This document shows, one piece after another, positions 50,801 to 63,200 of a stretch of DNA of 64,000 nt (position 1 is its first letter; each line of letters begins with the position of its first letter). The notes beneath the pieces are model-generated. The model saw only the letters and a program-made list of their open reading frames with translations. It had not been told where the DNA came from and made no database searches. Both the position numbers and the translations under genes were made by a program. The stretch lies in assembly GCA_019722365.1 (NCBI GenBank), contig JADFUC010001903.1, positions 496,001-560,000 of the forward strand, read 5' to 3'. This DNA is from Lithospermum erythrorhizon. Its lineage: Eukaryota; Streptophyta; Magnoliopsida; Boraginales; Boraginaceae.

Positions 50801-53455
50801 ACGTCATAAGCAGCAACTGCATACGCGTTATTCCTAAGTTTTGAACATAGAGAATATCTTCGTAGCTGACTTCCTTCCCGAATTCATCTGAAAGCACCAC
50901 AAATTCTTTCTCCCTCGACATATCGAGGTCAGACTATTAGCCATATACATCTTCTCACCATTCGCCAAAGGCTCAATGTAGAAAACGATCTTGACCGAGT
51001 AAACGCGCCTAATAAAGACCAATATCGATCCACCACTCGCTGGTCGTCCCTCACAAAAGCTTCACCTCATAAATCACACCGATAAGTCGATCTCGCTCGA
51101 CTCCTTACCAATTGGCCACAGCCTCGCTTCCCATCGTTACCCCTCGGGTCGCTCTACACTGAACAATTTATGACCTCGCTTGTCACAATCAGAACACACA
51201 CCCCATCAAACGCATTCTAATCCGGATTCCCGCCGGTAAGTAGAATCCCCTCTTTCGAAGAATTTCCTGTGAGCAAATTCACTCTTCTTCTTCTTCCTCA
51301 ATCCATCCTATGAAGTCCCATGTTCAACAACATTCGCCGTAAGAGTCGATAAACACTCACAATCCCAACCTTCTATCGCTTTCTTCAATCTTCAAACGAA
51401 TGTAAACCGCTTCCAAATTATGATCCTTTTGTTTTGCATTTCAAATAATTTCTTGGAAGCTCTTTCCAAGCATTTTGCAAATTTCTCAATTATCGCCGCA
51501 ACTTTGGAACATTTCACTCAAGGCTACGCCTCAAAGCATTTAATTTCATGGAAAATTACCCTAAGTTCTCGAACTCGATCTCTTCTACCGATTTGGTTAT
51601 CTCCATAAGATAGTCCGTAAATTTACCTACAATAAACTTCTCTGCACCCGTGATTCGAAGTCTTATATTTGTACTCGCTGCCCTAACATCTTTTGTAGTA
51701 GTTGTATGTTTTATATACACTATACAAATTACTCTGATAGATACAACATAGTTCCGACTCAAAGAATGGAGCTGCTTCCAATGTCATCATAGCAAAAACA
51801 AAGCGGAACAACTCCCGAACCACTCACCACCCGAGGCAAAGAACACCCTAACAACCGCAATGGTGAATCCAAGCGGCCGAACAACACACCCGTGGACCAG
51901 CTTTTATCAAATGACACCAAGCGAAACACCTCCAAAGAACTAAACGAGAACATTCCACCACCAACGACACACCCGCAACACCTCCACCGACCACTGACGA
52001 ACATTCTCTAACACCCGATTGATAATGAAGTATCAACATCGACTCCATAAAGAATCTGTGATTGCTGCTCCAATCGAATACGCTTTTAAGTCATAGGAAC
52101 TAATAGAAAATACGTAACTATACAACAATACTTTTGCAAAAGAATACAATACTCATACGAAAAATACACGAACGATCGCAGAACAAAATATAAACCAGAC
52201 GAGTCACGCTTTACAACGCTTTCCTTAAACGATTCGACTTCGCTTTCAAAGCGCTAAGCGGACAACCGAAGTACGCTTTCCTGGTGATAAAACCACCTCG
52301 AGTATCACCGGAACAAAAGCAAACGAAAAAGCACAAGCTCTCAATTTATTTTTTTCTCTTCTACGTGAACTACGCGCTGCCTCGACCTCGAGAGCCCGCC
52401 GGACGAGTTTAAGAAGATCCAACAACAAACCATTTTTCTCATTGCGGCACTAAACAACCTTAATGGACCTAATAATTAAAGTATCAGAATGCCCACACAT
52501 CGCAAACAAACGGCTGGAAGCTTTTTAAGTTGATTTCAATTTCAAAATGCAAAACCAAGCGGAACTGCACGCTGTCCGCATGTCTCATACGACCCCGGGA
52601 TTCACAATTCGACCCCATTTTCCGGATTCGCATTTCGCTGGCGCCGGTAGCTTTGGCATAGTATCGTTAATCAATCAGCTGCTCACGGCGAGCCTTTACT
52701 CTAACTCAAGCTTTCACTCTCCTCTTATGCATAAACACAACTTTCAAACTTCCATTTTCCATTCCGGGCAGTTTTACACAACACATAGACATACATACGA
52801 ATCAAGCAAATTTTGGATTCACAACACTCTCATTATCCAACAACATCCACATGGCCCAATACGCTCATGCCTAAGCGGTAAGCATCGCTACTCCCGATAC
52901 GCGACGACCGGACAGGATTCGGGTTATTTCTGAATCGATGTAAGAAGCAGTTGGCAAACACTATCTACTACTACGAACTTCACAACGAGCCATTTCGATT
53001 TATTTCATTATATCCATGAGCCAGAAAATATAAAATCTTTACACGAACTACTAACCGAGCATTTCTGGGATTGGATTTAACACGAATATCATCGACAGGG
53101 CAATAATGTCTAAGCTTTCCAATGTATTCATCAACTATTAGTTGCACCCCAGGTGATCTCTTCTTGCCCACACTTAATATTCGAATTGGTAAAGCTTCTG
53201 TTTTTTAGTAATTTCAAGAAAACATATTTAGACTATATATATATTAATTCAAGTAATTCAAACTATATTAATAAAAAAAACATACCTCTCACTGCTTGGC
53301 TTTGGGATTTATTTAATTTACCTGCTTAACACAAAATTAAGTAAATTAAATGGAGTTGATAAATGAATAAGAAAGTGGTAAAAGGGGACAAAACAAGAAC
53401 CTGTAGTGTGATTGATGATCATGGTGGTTGAAGCACTCAAGATAGATAGGGCCAT
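44848..53455 (-). CDS. RlmH/SPOUT-type rRNA methyltransferase, split by a copia insertion
   Basis: Six exons found by eye on the minus strand: 53401-53455, 53056-53197, 45870-45938, 45489-45558, 45127-45272 and 44848-44886. RlmH enzymes methylate a pseudouridine in large-subunit rRNA. The plant version, At5g10620 as I recall, is probably organellar, and the N-terminus MALSILSASTTMIINHTT looks like a transit peptide. Next come ALPIRILSVGKKRSPGVQL and IVDEYIGKLRHYCPVDD (exon 2), EDLAVMGLIRSG (exon 3) and VVMLDEKGLDVGSEQMASL (exon 4). Exon 5 has FCIGGPYGHGKQLRERAN, the SAM-binding knot loop, then MEQLYR; exon 6 has SWTILK and a C-terminal CHH. Exons 3, 4 and 6 need one-base corrections, exon 5 has an in-frame TAG, and the exon 6 acceptor is not AG. 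Intron 2 is about 7.1 kb and holds the retrotransposon. Confidence 0.82.
46609..47472 (-). repeat. 3' LTR of the copia element
   Basis: Pairs with 52091-52842. Shared blocks include AACAATACTTT, AATACACGAA, GTAAAACCACCTC in one copy against ATAAAACCACCTC in the other, GAGTTTAAGAAG, CATTGCGGCACTAAA and ATTCACAACACTCTCATTAT. The outer end TGCAGTGAACTAATG is a best guess. Confidence 0.8.
48990..49453 (-). pseudogene. copia reverse transcriptase remnant
   Basis: The frame at 49247-49453 contains DGTIDKYKSRIVICGNRQKE then GLDYFDTYSPVTRITSIR and HRMDVK, standard copia RT sequence. Downstream, in other frames, come KCVYVKSTRDGYIIL and the catalytic YVDDM at 49016-49030, followed by a SIVGSN stretch. 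Several indels separate the pieces, so no functional polymerase could be made. Confidence 0.9.
50834..51022 (-). pseudogene. copia protease/pre-integrase remnant
   Basis: Reads LANGEKMYMANSLTS and then GRKNLWCFQMNSGRKS, resembling the stretch after the copia protease (typically NGE...YMANS...G.G.V.LKMTSGK). The catalytic Asp-Ser/Thr-Gly and the integrase zinc finger were not recognised. Confidence 0.6.
52091..52842 (-). repeat. 5' LTR of the copia element
   Basis: The upstream LTR in the element's orientation, matching 46609-47472 but with many substitutions and indels. I could not find a clean tRNA primer-binding site to its left. Confidence 0.8.
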
Positions 53456-56391
53456 GTTGATCAAGACACACACTAAACCTTAATTAATTTATGAATTAAT
53501 GTTTCTTAAAAGTGGTAAAAATTATTTCCAGCTATAATTTTCTAATACTCCATCGAAATATACGATGATATTGTATTTTACACGATCAAACGTTTTTTAT
53601 TGAAAAATAAGAAATCGAACAAAATATTGTTGGTTTTATGTGCCTTGAAAGTTTGGAGTGTCTAAGTTAATTACCATGTCAAGGCCTTCTGTACGACTGT
53701 ACACAAGCCATATTGAGCCTTGGAGGTGTATCACAGTTCACATGTCTACATACACGTTAGCCTATAATTATTGTAGCTTTTATGTATACAGTTATTCTTA
53801 AGAACATATTAAAAAAATCGTTATTATATATATACAGCTATATAATTTTGGGAGAAAACAATGAAAGATGGAAACTGTCACAATAGCACTAAAATTGGAG
53901 TTGAGGTGTTTTTGTTTTGTGTGAAATGGGGACAGTTTATTTTTATTTTTCTCCAATCACTTTCATTAGCACAAAATGACTAGTGGTTATAAATGATTGT
54001 CCCGACTATATTTGTTAATAAGTCGGACAAAGTAATACTCCTATAGCAAAGACCTCATCGCCTCTCATTATTTAGGAAATTTCTTCCGCTCGGTAGCTTT
54101 TTTCTCCTAATCCATTCCATATTTTATATTAAGTGTTAATTGACATACAGATATCATAATAATAATTATTAATCGAGCCATCATAAACTTATTTTACAAT
54201 CAATCTTTCATTAAAATTTCTCAAAAATTCTCGTAAAACACTTTCCTCAATAAATCAAGTAAATCGACATTTTTTCGTGAAATTGATCCCGACAACCATT
54301 TGAATAAAAAAGTTCTTTATTAGCTTTAAGTGTATATATATCATATATTAATTATATTGCTTTCAATTTTAAATAATATCGCATTTTTTAGTGTTCTAAT
54401 TCTACCTCCTAATCGCCCGAAAAATCACTCCAAACCAAGAAATTTCCGATTATTTATCTCCAGAAAAACGCCTAGGATTCCCCACTACCCGAGTTCATGG
54501 TAAATTTGATTCTCTCCATCACATCATGTAAGGGGCGTTTTCCTTCTATATTTAATAAGTAGATATATCTAAGGTTATTTTTGTTGAGGTTGAAGTGTAT
54601 TTTTCGACCCGATGCTGGTGCAAATCGGCCCCTACAATTGGCTAGGAGGTTTTCAAATTAACTCGATAGCCCAACCCGTTTAGTTAATGAGCCAACTTGT
54701 TTAATTTAATTAAACCGTTAAGTAAATTAAACACTAAATAAAAAAATGAATTGCAATTCCACATGTGATAAGGAAGAAGCAATAGATTGTTCGATTTCGC
54801 TTGGCTATTCTCAAGAGAAACAAATTAAATACATTTATGAAAACCATACTCGATAAACCTACAACGCTTGGATGCGCATAATCAACCACGATTCTCCTGG
54901 TATACCGAGATCTAATTTCAGATATCAAGGATGGACAAATCTTCTATAATATATCAACATTCATCGCTATACTTATCGCTGCTACCTAACATAATAGCCA
55001 TTAATTCCTGCATTATGTTATGTTCTGAAACTCTAATCATATAATAATCATAGATCTCAATTCTAATTAAATCTAATTCAAAATTTTATAATTAAATTCT
55101 AATCGAAATTAGAATTTGATCAATTTTAATTGATTTTGAATTCTAGTTTGGCTTTGACTCAAATAGATTTTGTCGAATTTATTACCTCCGTCTCATTAAG
55201 GCCTTTTCCTTACCTCCAAGGTGTCAGTTTCATCACTTCATTTATTCGAAAGGCTTCCTCGGAGGTGAGTCGTTGTACATTATCTAGTTATTTTGATACC
55301 TAAAAATATATATTTATAAAATTATGTTGTCAAACTATTTTTGAAAAAATGATAATTTTGAAAATGTACTTTGAGTTAAGTGAAATCTTCTTTAACTAGT
55401 ACTAGAATGTGGAACGAGACAGCTCAACTTCTTGTTGAATTTTGGGGACTAGGAGAAAAAGAGATTTTATTTCTTGCAAATAAAAAGTGAGCAAACTTTT
55501 ACCGGCTGTGAGCAACAAATGACCCGACCTTGACAATTTCTCGAGATTGGCCTGACATGTAAGTCGCTAAATTCCAATGTCAAGTAATTTCACACATACA
55601 AAAATATATTATTTCAGTGTGCTAGCACCCATGATCAAAATGAGTCCCTCTATAAGCACACCCAAACAGTGTTAATAATCTGTAAAATGACTATTTTGCC
55701 CCTAAATGAAACTTCCTCAAACACTACAAACACTTAATAAGAAGAGTGTAGTGACATCGAGGATTATCTTTTGAGAAAACACGTAGATCGGCAACGAAAC
55801 AAAGCCTCTCCATACGGCACTGCACCACCACCGACGCGACGCTGGCAGAATGCCACTCAAGGTAAACAAAGTCAACCCAGACCTCTTGAATGTAGGCTCA
55901 AACCATATACCACTAGTTATTAGGCTGTAACGCCCGAGGTAAAACCCGTAATGTAACTCTCACCGAACACGCCTGCTTAGCCGCTCGCTTCATCCTTTCA
56001 AATTTACCTCGCTTTTGTTCGATGTTCTCAAATAGTCTTCGCATTTTGGATCCCATTTTCAACACAATATTGTTTAACTTATTCTTTCGATATAATATTT
56101 TGCATCCTCGGCGCGACTCTCAAGTTCTAATCATTGTCGCCCCGCTTTTAATTGTTTTTTCAACTCCATCTTCGCTCGAAGTCTCTGCTCGCCTCCCCAA
56201 TAAAGAAAACGACGTTTACATCCAAACGGAACCCGTCAACTATAAAACTAACATGTTATATATATTATAATAAAATAAATAAATTGGTGCAGATTGGGAG
56301 TAATCACTAACATATATAAAAGTGTGAATACGAGTTGTGTTTCTTCCATTTTCACACTATTAATTACTAAATTAACCTTCTCTCTAAAAAC

Positions 56392-56564
56392 CTAAAAGTT
56401 AGGTGTTTTAATAGGAATTTACTATTACTCCCTCCATTTTTATTTGACGCCAGATATGTAGTTGAAATTTTGACTCTCGAAGTGAAATTTTTACTCCTCC
56501 ATCGAAATTGACGTCAGATATCATGAAAAGTTTGACTAAAAGTTAGGTGTTTTAATAGGAATTA
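56392..56564. repeat. direct repeats around Stowaway-like ends
   Basis: CTAAAAGTTAGGTGTTTTAA and the following TAGGAATT occur at 56392-56419 and 56537-56564. Between them, two same-orientation copies of a MITE-like end occur: ACTCCCTCCATTTTTATTTG then ACGCCAGATAT near 56427-56457, and ACTCCTCCATCGAAATTGAC then GTCAGATAT near 56493-56521. Confidence 0.75.
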
Positions 56565-59445
56565 ATTATTGGTGTTAAGTTAAATAATAATATGTTTTAT
56601 GTAAAATTTTTATTATTATTATAATAGGTATTTGTTAAATAATTATATATTTTTTTGTAAAATTATTATTTATTATTATGTAGAACTGTTATTATTATTA
56701 TTAATAATAATGTTATTTAATTCCATGCAAATATGAATTTTATATAGTAGGATCCATAAAAATTAAATTATAATTTTTAAATCATATCAATTTAACTACA
56801 TGTTAAAATAATCTTAATGACACTATATCGACGATCAATTTTGACAATATTTTTAGTTGAGGACATCAAATCGTTAAAATAATATTTGTATCTCTATAGA
56901 CATCTCAATGTCTTATAAGATCTCCTCAGATGAATATCGTATTTTTGTAATTTTTATATTATATTTAAAGAAGCTTATTTACATCAAAGTATCACTTAAA
57001 AAAATATTAATTCAAAAAATTCAAGAGTGTAAGTTTGTAAGATCGTTTAGAATGATTTCAATTAAAGATAAAAGTTAAAAATATCAAATATTATTAAATC
57101 GATTTCATCTCCTTTACTAGTGATCCAAAAAAGACAACTTGACAAGGAACGAGTATTCGAATTCCTCGTAAGAATTAAAAAAAAATTACATAATCAAATA
57201 AGATTATATCAAATCATAGTAAATATATAAAGATTCTAACTATCTATAAATGGAAGCACGTCAATTGGTTTTCTTTTTTTTAATAACATTCATCTCTAAT
57301 AGATAATAAGAACCGCATAATGTAATCTATTTGTACATGTACTACCACTATCTTCTGCCTTTAGTTCGATGATCATAGTCGTGTCATTTAATACCCAATA
57401 TTATTCATGAATTAAAGTGGTAGATAAAATAAAATGGCTGCAATTTCATTTTCCTTAGTCATAAAGTTGTTGATATATAATTCCAACTTGTCCATTTTGA
57501 CACGTAGTGTTCTAAAACTTTTTTCATTAGAGTTTTGAAAAGTAATAACTTATGGTGGGATCCAAATTGAGGCCAAGTTGATCCAAAGAATGAGCAGTGC
57601 ATTAAGGAAGATGGTGCCAGAAATCTAAAGAGCTAAAGGTTAAAGTATCACTTGTACTATTATTCTTTTTTGCCCCTCAAAGTTGCTTCTCACTTTGAAC
57701 AGAATTGCCCAAAGATTGTGACTTTTTTCCTTGAAGCAGTGAACAAAAACACTCATGGATGACTGGATGAGTAAGAGCTGAGGAGGCGATGGATTCCTAA
57801 TATTTAATTAAATATTTAACATGTTATTCAGCATCAACATACTTATTCCAATGACTATGAAGAGAATCTCATCTAAGCTTTGATAGCCGAGTGCCTGGAT
57901 AAGATATAACCTTATCCTTTGTAGTGCTGAAAGATTATTCGAATTCGATGCTAATATCTACAATGCAAATACTTACAATAGATAAGATAGATTATAATAA
58001 TCTACTATGAAGAGTTTCACTATCTAGTTTTAAATGTTACCAAAGTAGAAAATTGCAACCTTCAACTGAATGTGTGCATTGATGCAAAACCAACCACTAT
58101 TGTCATTATTTTAATTGTCAAAGGTAAATAGTTTATAGTGGATACGATCAGATTTTTGATCCTTAATAAATTTAATAACGTAACATTTTGGCCTTCATTG
58201 CATGACAATGTTGTACTTTGGCCCCCGATAATAATGACACAATTGCTGCATCTTCGATCCCCACAAGATCACAATTTTTATGTTAAGCTTGGGGACGAGA
58301 CGTTACTTTGTGATCAAAGACAACAATTATATCACTATCTTAATTAAAATAAATTACATTTTCACCTTATCAAGAATTGAAAAGTTAAGAACTGATACCT
58401 TACCATTTGGCACCATTTTCGACAATTAACTCACTACCAATTCATGAATAATTGTGCACCTTATTTTTACACCTTATATTATAGGATGCAATATCATATA
58501 CAATGAACAATCTCCACTTAAAATTTGTGTTTTATGCTTAAGCATCTAATTGAAATTCGAATATTTAAATAGTGATTAATAAAATTGAAATGAAAAGTAG
58601 CAAATTTCCCAGGGGTATCTTTCCACATACGTATGATCGATTTATAGGCTTAGCAGCCTCAAGGGCGGTGGATGTCGGAATCAGTCTTACATCGCTCTGC
58701 CCCCACTTTCTTCATTATTAACCCCCCAGCTTCTCTCTATTTGCCGATTTACCATAATAACTACTTTGCTATTTTAATTTGCAGAATTACAATTTATGTT
58801 AATCATATTAGGTTGTGATTTATTAAACATTATTAAATATGCTATTATTATCTTAATCAATGTATGGCTGATTTCATTTGATTGGACAAAACATGGTTTA
58901 ATTAGTTTGGTTCAGTTTAGTTTATCTTAGCAAATGTAAGTCCAAATGATTCACATATTATGACTGAGGGCTTTGAAGCTTCCATGATGATAGGAGCCAC
59001 TATTCCTTAAAGAGGAGTCTCATCATGTCCTTGTTTTGCATTCTTCAAGAAGGCGTTCTTTATGAGACTTGACTTCATGAATCAGGATTGTCATAATATT
59101 TACTCTCTCCATTTTGATTTTTTTAATTTTTAATAGCTAAATTCTCATCAGATATATTTTATTTTTATTTTATAATACTCATTTAAAATATATTAACGAA
59201 AATTTTAATTTTTATTGATATATTTTCTATAAAATATTATAAAACACAAATAAAATATCTACACAAAACTAACCAAGAAAAGTGCAAAAATAAAAAAATG
59301 CATAATCTTTGTGTGATAGAGGGAGATTTTATTATCGATTTATTTTTTTCTTTCAAATTTGATTTGAAATAAGAATGAAAAAGTGCTTTGAAGATGGGAT
59401 CATAAAGAACCCAACATTTAGTGGTATCCTATTATATATTCCTCC

Positions 59446-59678
59446 ATCTCAAATTAATTGACGTTTTTAATTATTTACACAAACTCGATCACAAATTACT
59501 TTTTATTCAATTAATTCAAAATATAAATTATCATTGAATTTGTTTTAAATATTTTCATAATATTATTTTTTTGTAATTTTTCGGCAATCGTATATAAAAA
59601 GTAATTATTTATGAAAAGCTTATAAGTCAAAATCGGTAAAGTTTCGAATTAATTAAAACTGGCGTAGTATATGAGATG
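59446..59678. mobile_element. degenerate MITE-like element
   Basis: Starts CATCTCAAATTAATTGACG and ends in GGCGTAGTATATGAGATG. The two ends are imperfect inverted repeats (CATCTCA against TGAGATG, plus TTTTAATTA against TAATTAAAA further in). No coding content. Confidence 0.4.
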
Positions 59679-60203
59679 TTTTATGAATCTAAATCGATTA
59701 TTTAATATAAGAAATTTATAATTATTTAGATCTATTAGCTATTAATAATTGTGGATTTAACGATAAAAATGTAAAAGTCAGATGATTAATTTAGCTTGTA
59801 AACCGGTAGGAATAAACATCTGTCTATTTGGATAGATGTCTACTAGGAACTAGTAGAACCAAATGTCAAATAACCAACGTGATAATGTTGGTCTATAATC
59901 TGCAATATTGGACGAGGGGACTCTGCTTGCATTCACAATATGTTAATTACATTTTTGTGACCAAATTTATCTTCTCCAGCCAAAACTTTTAGTTAGCAGA
60001 AAACATTCGAAGACTAATCTAAATAGGTTCTCGTCGACCAGCTTATAAAAAAAGACCAAAGGTCAAATTGGCAATTAGATGAACTCAAAGGTCAAATTTG
60101 TAAAACAAAAACAACCTCATGCATGACATCTAACTTTAGTTGATAAGATTCACAAATGATTCCCGCTTTGCTTTCAGTAACAGGGCACGTACTTTTATTT
60201 TTC

Positions 60204-60210
60204 TATATAA
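60204..60210 (+). promoter_or_regulatory. TATA box of the bZIP gene
   Basis: TATATAA about 80 bases before the first ATG at 60288, followed by a C/T-rich start region. Confidence 0.5.
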
Positions 60211-60287
60211 TCACTCCACCATAACGTATACTTCCCCCCTTTCCCTCTCCTACTAACCAAGTTTATATACAAATCTCCTTATCAAAT

Positions 60288-63200
60288 ATGGAGAAAAGAA
60301 CAACCCCATTTCTTGCACTTATACAAACGGAGCCCTTCAGAGTTGTTTTGAAGAGCTCTTTAAGCATGCAAGTGTTCAAGATTTTGATACACAATCTGCT
60401 GATCACAAGAAACTGGACAATAAATTATTGGGAGGCAATGATTATTTGGGGTTGGAGAATGGTGTGTCAAGTTTTCATATTGCTTCCTCGTTAACTGACA
60501 AGAATCAGGTTCGTCTCGTATAGTTTTTTAATATATTTGAAATATTTCAATATTCTATAATTTTGTGTGTGAAAGTATTGATTGGAATAGGAATAAAATA
60601 TGATTAATAAACTTTAAGTTGTTCACCAATTAATAAACTAGATATACGCTACAATTGGTTCATACAGTCTATTTTATTATTTTTATAATAAAATTATAGT
60701 AACGATTTTTTTAAAAAACCCAAGTTAAATAGCATGAAAGCTTACTACGAAGAAAATAAAATAAAATGACGTTAAACAATTTTTTATTTTCTATTGGTGA
60801 TAATTATGGAGTATTACATATATTAGATAATATTTATAAGCACTACTAAAGAATTTATCTCATAGAGCAAGCATAATAATTTAAAAAGCTTACTTCATTT
60901 AAAATTAAAATAAATTTTTTATGGCGGTAAATAGGAAATACATTAATTTGGCTTCACTTTATAACCGCCAATCCACCCATTGCACATTATATATATAGTA
61001 TAGATATGATTAATAAAATCTGTAGATGCGATTCTCTGCATGTTTTGTAGGCCTCCCAATTTGAATTCTTTAATTGATTATACTTGTATTGTGAATATTA
61101 TGGTGTAATTATTCATTGCATGATGAGTAATTTTGTAATACAGACATTACACTTAACTCTCTATTACCTTTAAACACCTCATATCACAGTAGGGGTGAGG
61201 CACGATCGCAGGTATTATCTGGACCGGCTATTACCCCACTTTTGCAGGAGCTTTTTCAAAAGTATTGGTGCATCTTGATGTAGCAAACTAATATTAGGTG
61301 AAACTGATAATTTCAAGGGGCAGAGTGTTTTGTCCGAGTTTAGGGGTTAGTTTAACTTTCTCCGAGTTTATGATTGGAATATTTTCATTTATTCGAAGAG
61401 AGTCCCTTCTGGAGTTAGGGGTGTATGTGGGGATAACTGGGATCTGGTTTAGTCCAGTTATTGATATTAGAAGAAGGGAAACTGTAGTCTGAGACTTGGA
61501 ATGAAGTTTTCATATAATCACCTTATTGTGACAAACACTTTAATTAATCATATGTTATAACCCATTCGCTAAATTTATTAGTCGCTAGTTATTATTAAGA
61601 CTTTATTAGCTATTACACACGTCGCTGATCTACTTTGTTGCTTCTGTGCATCTTGAACTTGATCCAGGTGTTTTGCCTTTTAGGACCCTAGTTGTGGTCA
61701 ACCTGGCAGATCAGGTTTTGAATTGAAGGACTTCATTGTAGATGAAGGATGTCTAATTTATCTACCAATTAAATACTGTGTGTCGCCAGTAGATTGGGAA
61801 ACAGAAAAATCATTATTGATCAAAGGAAACATTGCAAAGATGTATAATTTGGCTGATGAAAGAAAGTAAGTCTATGTTATAATCTGGTTTAGACTCTCTT
61901 TAGAAATTAAAGAGAACCAGAATCAGAATTTGGAAATGTGTTCTTTATTGGTTCAAATTTTCCATGAAGAATCTCTTTTTTGCAATTTGTGTGTATGAAA
62001 CTTTGAATATGACAAGGATATTAATCAATCTCTTGTAGTATATTAACTGATATAGACATGAAGTAAATGAATTGTAGTACCACAAAATAGTATTATACAA
62101 CTTACAAGTTCAAATGTTTGTAAATGTCTTTTTCAAGAAATGTGGATAACTCTGCCTCTGATTATATTTAGGTTTAGCTTTATTCCCACCCTCTTAGTCA
62201 TTAATTTTAACTTATGTAAGCCATATTTACTTTTTAGTTCTACCTATTAAGTTGAAGACGGCAAGATTTTTGCTCACAATTTTTTTAATCTTTTCTTTCA
62301 CTAAGTTCATACTCCGTATTAAGTATGGAGTACATCATTTGTTTTTATTTGAACGACATAATGGATTTTTTTGGGGAACTTTTTTGTGATTTGTATAATT
62401 TTATATATGGTTTTAGTAAACTAGGTTTTGTGTGAATATATTAATTAGTTTAGGTACAAAATGTTGTACGTACAGCTTTAAATTTGTTAACAAAAATAGT
62501 CAACCAAGTCATTCAAATAAAACCCGATGAAGGATAATCTTTCTATTTAGAGAACATGGGATTATATGAAGTAGAAAAGTAATTGCAGATAGACTTATCT
62601 TAGTTGGTACTGGTTTCAAATCTGATTTATTTCTCCTAGGCTTCTGTTGATTATCACTAATTTTATTGCCTAAAAACACTAATCGCACTGCCTAACCAGT
62701 TTATTATGTTTATTATTGATAAAAACAGGCAACTCAGACATATGTACACATTGGCAACAAAATGGCTATATTATTGAACTTATAAAGAGCCTCATTTGAG
62801 TACTGTCCTATCATTTTTCAATGATTCAGAGCTCATTTTCCATGTATATTGTTGATTGGTGTAGAGCTTATTTGATGTGTATATTATTCTAAAAGAAGTA
62901 CATGCTCTAATTGATGTTATGGTGCCTAGCCTAGCCTTAAAAAAGCAGAGTTGTAACTGTATGTTCGCGCTTTTCCTAAATAAATCTCTATTACCATGCA
63001 TAACTCAGTGCCCTCATACTTTTGCCTCGGAACAGGACATCATAAATGGTTACCCTAGTTGTGAGGCAGCATCTGATGCAGCCTTTTGGTCTCAACATCT
63101 CACTTCGAAGAATTCCAGCGTTACAGCGACTTATGATTCTCAATCCTCAATTTGCGGTATGAGACTTTGGAGAACAATGAGTAATTTTATATGTGAATGA

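Larger units (their letters stand above)
46609..52842 (-). mobile_element. degraded Ty1/copia LTR retrotransposon
   Basis: About 6.2 kb between two diverged LTRs, transcribed leftwards. Both LTRs end (plus strand) in CATTATCCAACA, that is TGTTGGATAATG on the element's strand, a typical copia start. Just inside the left LTR is a purine tract on the minus strand (CATGTGGGGGA next to 47472). Domains follow copia order on the minus strand: a gag zinc-knuckle remnant CSDCDKRGHK near 51155-51199, a protease to pre-integrase remnant (NGEKMYMANS) at 50834-51022, and reverse transcriptase at 48990-49453. Candidate 5-bp target duplications are ACATT (46604-46608) and ACATC (52843-52847). All frames are broken. 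It sits in intron 2 of the methyltransferase gene, in the same orientation. Confidence 0.85.
53456..60203. other. gene-free, repeat-rich intergenic region
   Basis: AT-rich, with a duplicated MITE-like segment at 56392-56564, a MITE-like element at 59446-59678, and blocks of higher GC at 54600-54950 and 55750-56230 that resemble LTR debris (for example GTAACGCCCGAG near 55928). No exon-like stretch was found. The first part should hold the promoter of the methyltransferase gene. Confidence 0.5.

Noticed and set aside
52547..52933. 128-residue plus-strand frame
   Set aside because: Lies mostly within the LTR and is not conserved in the partner LTR.
59101..59326. Possible MITE (CTCTCTCC ... GAGGGAGA)
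   Set aside because: Only the first few bases of the ends pair; inverted repeat too weak to call.
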